From an uncultured Clostridia bacterium (GTDB lineage Bacteria; Bacillota; Clostridia; UBA1381), in assembly GCA_934476075.1 (NCBI GenBank), contig CAKSNH010000004.1, forward strand, positions 1-64,000: a stretch of 64,000 nucleotides of DNA, read 5' to 3'. Both the position numbers and the translations under genes were made by a program. The first letter of the stretch is position 1. Every line of letters begins with the position of its first letter. A model generated the notes under the pieces. It made no database searches, was not told the origin of the DNA, and saw only the letters and a list, made by a program, of their open reading frames with translations. This document shows, piece after piece, positions 61,193 through 64,000 of the stretch.

Positions 61193-63160
61193 TCAACCTT
61201 TCTTACTCCTGCGTGCATTTTCAAGCATTTTTGCGGTATCAATAACAAAATCATTGCCGCCGACCGCTTTCGGGGCTGTAATTGTTCCGCTTTCATTGGC
61301 TCTTACAAGCTCCAACACCTTAGGATTTGCTTTAAAATCATTTTCCAGAATATTGTTTTTAGCCTTGTACATCATTAAATCAATCGCCTCCGCATCCGGC
61401 AAATTGTCAAGACCTCGGTTTTCACGATAAGACTTCATTTCACGCTTAACCGCATGAACCTTTTGTATTGCCGATTTAACATCATCGACATCAGCACCGT
61501 ATTCCAAAATCGTTGACATTTCGCTTTCAACGCTCACCAGATATTTATCATTTTCATCATAGACACGAACCTCCGATAAATCCAGCGGGTCATATCTGAC
61601 ATAAACCTTTTGACCTTGAAAACACTTGATAAACTCGGTATTCCAGTAATTAATTTTTTCACCGCTGATTTTAAGCGATACACCCAAACGACCGACTTTC
61701 TGTATGCGTGTGGAACGCATAAGCAGCAGGTTTAATTCATCTTCGCCGGCAACACGCTGCTTTATTAAATTCTTCGCCCATACCTCGTCCGGACACATAC
61801 CGTTCATGCCTGTTCCGTTATGCGTTTTTTTGTTATAGTACCCGTCAACCCAATTTTGAACATATTCGTTAAGTCTGACAACGTCTACTCCGCCGCCTTT
61901 TTTAAGAATATGCTTTAACCGCTCCGGCTTTTCCAATACGTTGCCGCCCGTATAGCTTAAAAACAGCTTTGATAAATTTTCTTTAACCTCACGGAAAACA
62001 CGCTCTACAATCTTTGCACGACCGTTACGCACCCTTGCGTTCGTCATTTTTATTCCTAAACGTTCAAGTATCGTGGGCGGTGTGTGCTCGTTTGTTTTTG
62101 CCGTTTTACGTCTGCCCCGTCCGCCGATGTCATGCACAAGAAATTCCCGACCGTTGTCAAGATAAAACTCTTTCGGTATTCCGTATTTTTCAAAACCTCT
62201 CCTCATTGCATACAGATTGGAGTTGCTGTCCGGATTCGCCGTTACATAGCATGACATAATCTTTCGGCTTTTAACGTCTAAATACGTTGTTATGTAATAT
62301 CGGTGAATTTCACCGTTCTCATCACGTATCATGAAGTCAAGCGTATGGTTATCGCCCACCCATATGTCATTGCTTTCAAGATTATCGTATTTTCTTATTA
62401 TGTACGGCATTGCCTTATCTTCACAGGCTTTATCTCCCTCACGGAAATATATCCGCACAGGCAGCGGAATTTGTTTAATCTGTCTGTTGAACGTTGCCAG
62501 CGACTGAATATTGCCGTCCCAGTTCTCTATGTTTTTCTCCGCCCAGACCTTGGTCAGCTGATAGCATAACGATGCCGTTCTTTGGTTTTCATCAAGCCAC
62601 AGACTTTCAAACACATCCCATAATTTCGGGTCAATCGTACATTTGCCCTTGCTGTGAAGTCCACGCATATCTGCCAGCACACACGTCCCATTTTCTTTCA
62701 ACTGTTTTTTCTTTCGGTATAGCGTCTTTACCGAAAATTCCATATGAGGGTATCTGTTTGCAATAAGCTGTATAAATCGCTCATCAGCCTCTGCATAAGA
62801 TAATCCCATACGTTTTTGCTCCGCTCTGAAACTGCTCCACTCGTTTAAAATATTCTGCCATAGCAAAGCCTTATGCCTTTGGTCTTCCGTCAGGTCTTCA
62901 AGGCTCTTTCTTTCCTCGTTTTCCTGCGGAATAAGTTCTTCTAAACTTTCGTCTATTCTGTCACGCATAAGCTTTTTATATCGTTTCTGTGCTTTTTCCG
63001 ACAAGCTCTCTAAGGCTATGTATACTAAGTCTTTGCCGCCCTGCGGATTTTTCTCTGTTTTTGTAACATAATACTCTCTCTGTGAGCGTTTTTTTATAAT
63101 TTCATAATCTACATTCTCACATTCGGCAGCCTCCGCCAACGTCAGCCATGTGCCTTCCAT
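61193..63160 (-). CDS. Mu-type (MuA) DDE transposase
   Basis: 655 aa from the ATG at 63160 (GTG at 63169 is an alternative; GGGGTG lies just upstream). The N-terminal MuA HTH (TLAEAAECENVDYEIIKKRS) is followed by the core. The first Asp is in GDNHTLDF or nearby, the second in YLDNGREF and the Glu in IVERVFREVKENL. The Mu_transpos_C domain (YVRYDPLDLSEVRVYD) and a long helical tail complete it. The length equals intact MuA, so the gene seems whole although its partner MuB is broken. Confidence 0.93.
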   Translation of the reverse strand: MEGTWLTLAEAAECENVDYEIIKKRSQREYYVTKTEKNPQGGKDLVYIALESLSEKAQKRYKKLMRDRIDESLEELIPQENEERKSLEDLTEDQRHKALLWQNILNEWSSFRAEQKRMGLSYAEADERFIQLIANRYPHMEFSVKTLYRKKKQLKENGTCVLADMRGLHSKGKCTIDPKLWDVFESLWLDENQRTASLCYQLTKVWAEKNIENWDGNIQSLATFNRQIKQIPLPVRIYFREGDKACEDKAMPYIIRKYDNLESNDIWVGDNHTLDFMIRDENGEIHRYYITTYLDVKSRKIMSCYVTANPDSNSNLYAMRRGFEKYGIPKEFYLDNGREFLVHDIGGRGRRKTAKTNEHTPPTILERLGIKMTNARVRNGRAKIVERVFREVKENLSKLFLSYTGGNVLEKPERLKHILKKGGGVDVVRLNEYVQNWVDGYYNKKTHNGTGMNGMCPDEVWAKNLIKQRVAGEDELNLLLMRSTRIQKVGRLGVSLKISGEKINYWNTEFIKCFQGQKVYVRYDPLDLSEVRVYDENDKYLVSVESEMSTILEYGADVDDVKSAIQKVHAVKREMKSYRENRGLDNLPDAEAIDLMMYKAKNNILENDFKANPKVLELVRANESGTITAPKAVGGNDFVIDTAKMLENARRSKKG

Positions 63161-63298
63161 ATTTCTCACCCCATTTTACTAAAATATATTACTTGCAAAT
63201 TTTCTTTTTGTCTGATATAATAAACATAAGTTTAACTTTTGTTAAACCTTGGTTTTGGAGCGGGTGCTTTGGTCGGCTGACACGCTCCTTTTTTATGC
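63161..63298. other. Spacer upstream of the MuA-type gene
   Basis: About 140 bp, AT-rich next to the transposase gene. A hairpin GAGCG...CGCTC with following T residues (near 63258-63296) could end the upstream regulator transcript. No gene seen. Confidence 0.4.
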
Positions 63299-63589
63299 CT
63301 ACTCATCATAACCCATTGCATTTACAATTCCCTTCACAACAGCCATTGTCATAAATCCCGCATCTTCTCCCGTATTCTTCGAGATACCTTTTATCGCTGC
63401 GGACACTCCCGAAATCAGCTCCGTCTTTTTTCTCAAATCTTTACGCTGATTTGTATACATAACTTCCGACAATCTGTTCTCCCGTATGCCGTACATTTTA
63501 CAAAACTCCTTTTGAGATAAATTCATGTCGATTATCTTCTTTTTAATCTTCTTCCCATGCTTGGTTAATTTTCTGACCTTTGCAGCCAT
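63299..63589 (-). CDS. Phage HTH protein
   Basis: 96 aa from the ATG at 63589, behind GAGGTGAGGGAG; the frame extending to 63628 lies in the previous gene. A helix-turn-helix is plausible at about residues 22-48 (LSQKEFCKMYGIRENRLSEV). The C-terminal third is helical. It precedes the transposase gene as Mu early regulators do. Confidence 0.75.
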   Translation of the reverse strand: MAAKVRKLTKHGKKIKKKIIDMNLSQKEFCKMYGIRENRLSEVMYTNQRKDLRKKTELISGVSAAIKGISKNTGEDAGFMTMAVVKGIVNAMGYDE

Positions 63590-63599
63590 CTCCCTCACC

Positions 63600-63722
63600 T
63601 CATTCTGCCCATTTCTTTCTGATGTCACGCTGTTTGTTAAACTCTCTAAGCCCCGCCCATGACGGTCGCCAGCCGTATATACCGCAAAGCAGCATATATT
63701 GTCTTAACACGCTGTATCTCAA
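63600..63722 (-). CDS. Small phage early protein, 40 aa
   Basis: TTG start at 63722 with GGAGGTG 6 bases upstream. 40 aa, rich in aromatic and basic residues (YGWRPSWAGLREFNKQRDI). It lies tightly between its neighbours on the same strand (1 and 10 bases), so it is likely real. No family recognised. Confidence 0.55.
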   Translation of the reverse strand: MRYSVLRQYMLLCGIYGWRPSWAGLREFNKQRDIRKKWAE

Positions 63723-63723
63723 C

Positions 63724-64000
63724 TCAATCACCTCCGAAAATTATCTTATCAAGCTTGTCCAGCTGTTTTTGAAGTTCGTCATACTTCCTGTTATTCTCAT
63801 CAATTTCTGCCCACACCTCTATGCGTTTTTTGCGGTTTTGAATTGGTGTACTTATCAGCTTACCCGTTAATTTTTCACATTCAGCTACATTTAAGTCCAT
63901 TTCTGTTAATACCGAATTTCGCTTTTTATTGAACATATTTATTAGTAACCGCCCCCTTTCCCAATCATTAAGACCTTTTATCCCCTCTATAAGCTCCGCC
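63724..64000 (-). CDS. Phage protein with coiled coil, partial (continues beyond the window)
   Basis: The frame is open from the right edge of the window. An ATG at 63936 would give 70 aa but has no ribosome site, and the upstream residues (EGIKGLNDWERGRLL) look like coding sequence. The C-terminal part is helical (IDENNRKYDELQKQLDKLDK). Probably the 3' end of an early phage gene; function unknown. Confidence 0.55.
   Translation of the reverse strand, partial: AELIEGIKGLNDWERGRLLINMFNKKRNSVLTEMDLNVAECEKLTGKLISTPIQNRKKRIEVWAEIDENNRKYDELQKQLDKLDKIIFGGD

Larger units (their letters stand above)
47499..64000 (-). mobile_element. Decayed Mu-like prophage, right part
   Basis: From the right edge of the window leftward, all main genes read on the minus strand: small regulators, a MuA-type transposase, a MuB-type ATPase start, a MuF head protein, tail chaperone, tape measure, distal tail, tail spike, fibre, holin, amidase, Dam methylase and an XRE protein. 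Terminase, portal and capsid genes are missing, MuB is cut at an IS fragment, and MuF and the chaperone lack their 5' parts, so the element is defective. The true left end lies beyond the window. The right end is probably near 47450-47500, but I could not identify Mu-type ends. Confidence 0.85.

Noticed and set aside
47499..64000. CRISPR array or restriction system accompanying the Dam methylase
   Set aside because: No regularly spaced repeats and no nuclease gene were found near the methylase; it is an orphan phage enzyme.

Overview
The window is low-GC DNA with the gene style of a Gram-positive anaerobe of the Clostridia. It carries clostridial HisRS and AspRS, SLH and copper-amine-oxidase-like (stalk) domains, a ClpE-type ATPase, a VanW/G5 protein and strong AGGAGG ribosome sites. 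Two family PL11 rhamnogalacturonan lyases, a GDSL esterase and a second esterase point to a pectin-degrading gut bacterium. A Monoglobus-like organism would fit, but that assignment is inference. A truncated dipicolinate-synthase locus suggests that sporulation capacity has decayed.

Layout. 1-870: non-coding, two diverged head-to-head copies of a ~330 bp sequence. 869-9340: secreted PL11 lyase, small XRE regulator, ComF-like phosphoribosyltransferase, EamA transporter and YaiI-like protein, aldo/keto reductase, LacI regulator, GDSL hydrolase. 9592-15556: an SLH-anchored serpin, the trkA-trkH potassium system, tRNA-Gly and an esterase. 15568-20189: a GldA/GldF/GldG-like ABC system with a DUF4340 partner. 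20413-23775: hisS-aspS behind a promoter-plus-terminator leader, and tRNA-Arg. 23932-28654: capF, capG and a clpE-like gene. 28740-37948: ECF S component, an overlooked 52-codon ORF, a cysteine-cluster protein, a VanW protein, gdhA, a two-component system, a DUF4234 protein and an Orn/Lys/Arg decarboxylase. 38317-46647: second (cytoplasmic) PL11 lyase, polyphosphate kinase, an ABC exporter, and a secreted protein ending in a GGADGPT motif. 46800-47440: fossil dipicolinate synthase genes.

47499 to the right edge: a decayed Mu-like prophage read on the minus strand. It runs from early regulators and a MuA-type transposase, through a MuB ATPase cut off at an IS481-like fragment, a set of small membrane-protein genes, a 5'-truncated MuF gene and tail genes, to holin, amidase, Dam methylase and an XRE regulator. 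Portal, capsid and terminase are absent.

The most striking structure is in the prophage at 56.1-58.1 kb. The MuF gene ends in a deaminase-type toxin followed by a probable immunity gene. A second toxin/immunity cassette (DUF6883-like plus a 57-residue protein) lies directly behind it on the opposite strand, preceded by its own copy of the MuF linker. The two linker copies form near-identical inverted repeats (109 bp, one mismatch). Recombination between them would swap which toxin/immunity pair is fused to MuF.

Other points of interest are three or four copies of a ~100 bp hairpin repeat (one inside the prophage), LacI-type CG-centred operators shared by lacI and the second lyase gene, and paired 14-mers in the gdhA promoter.
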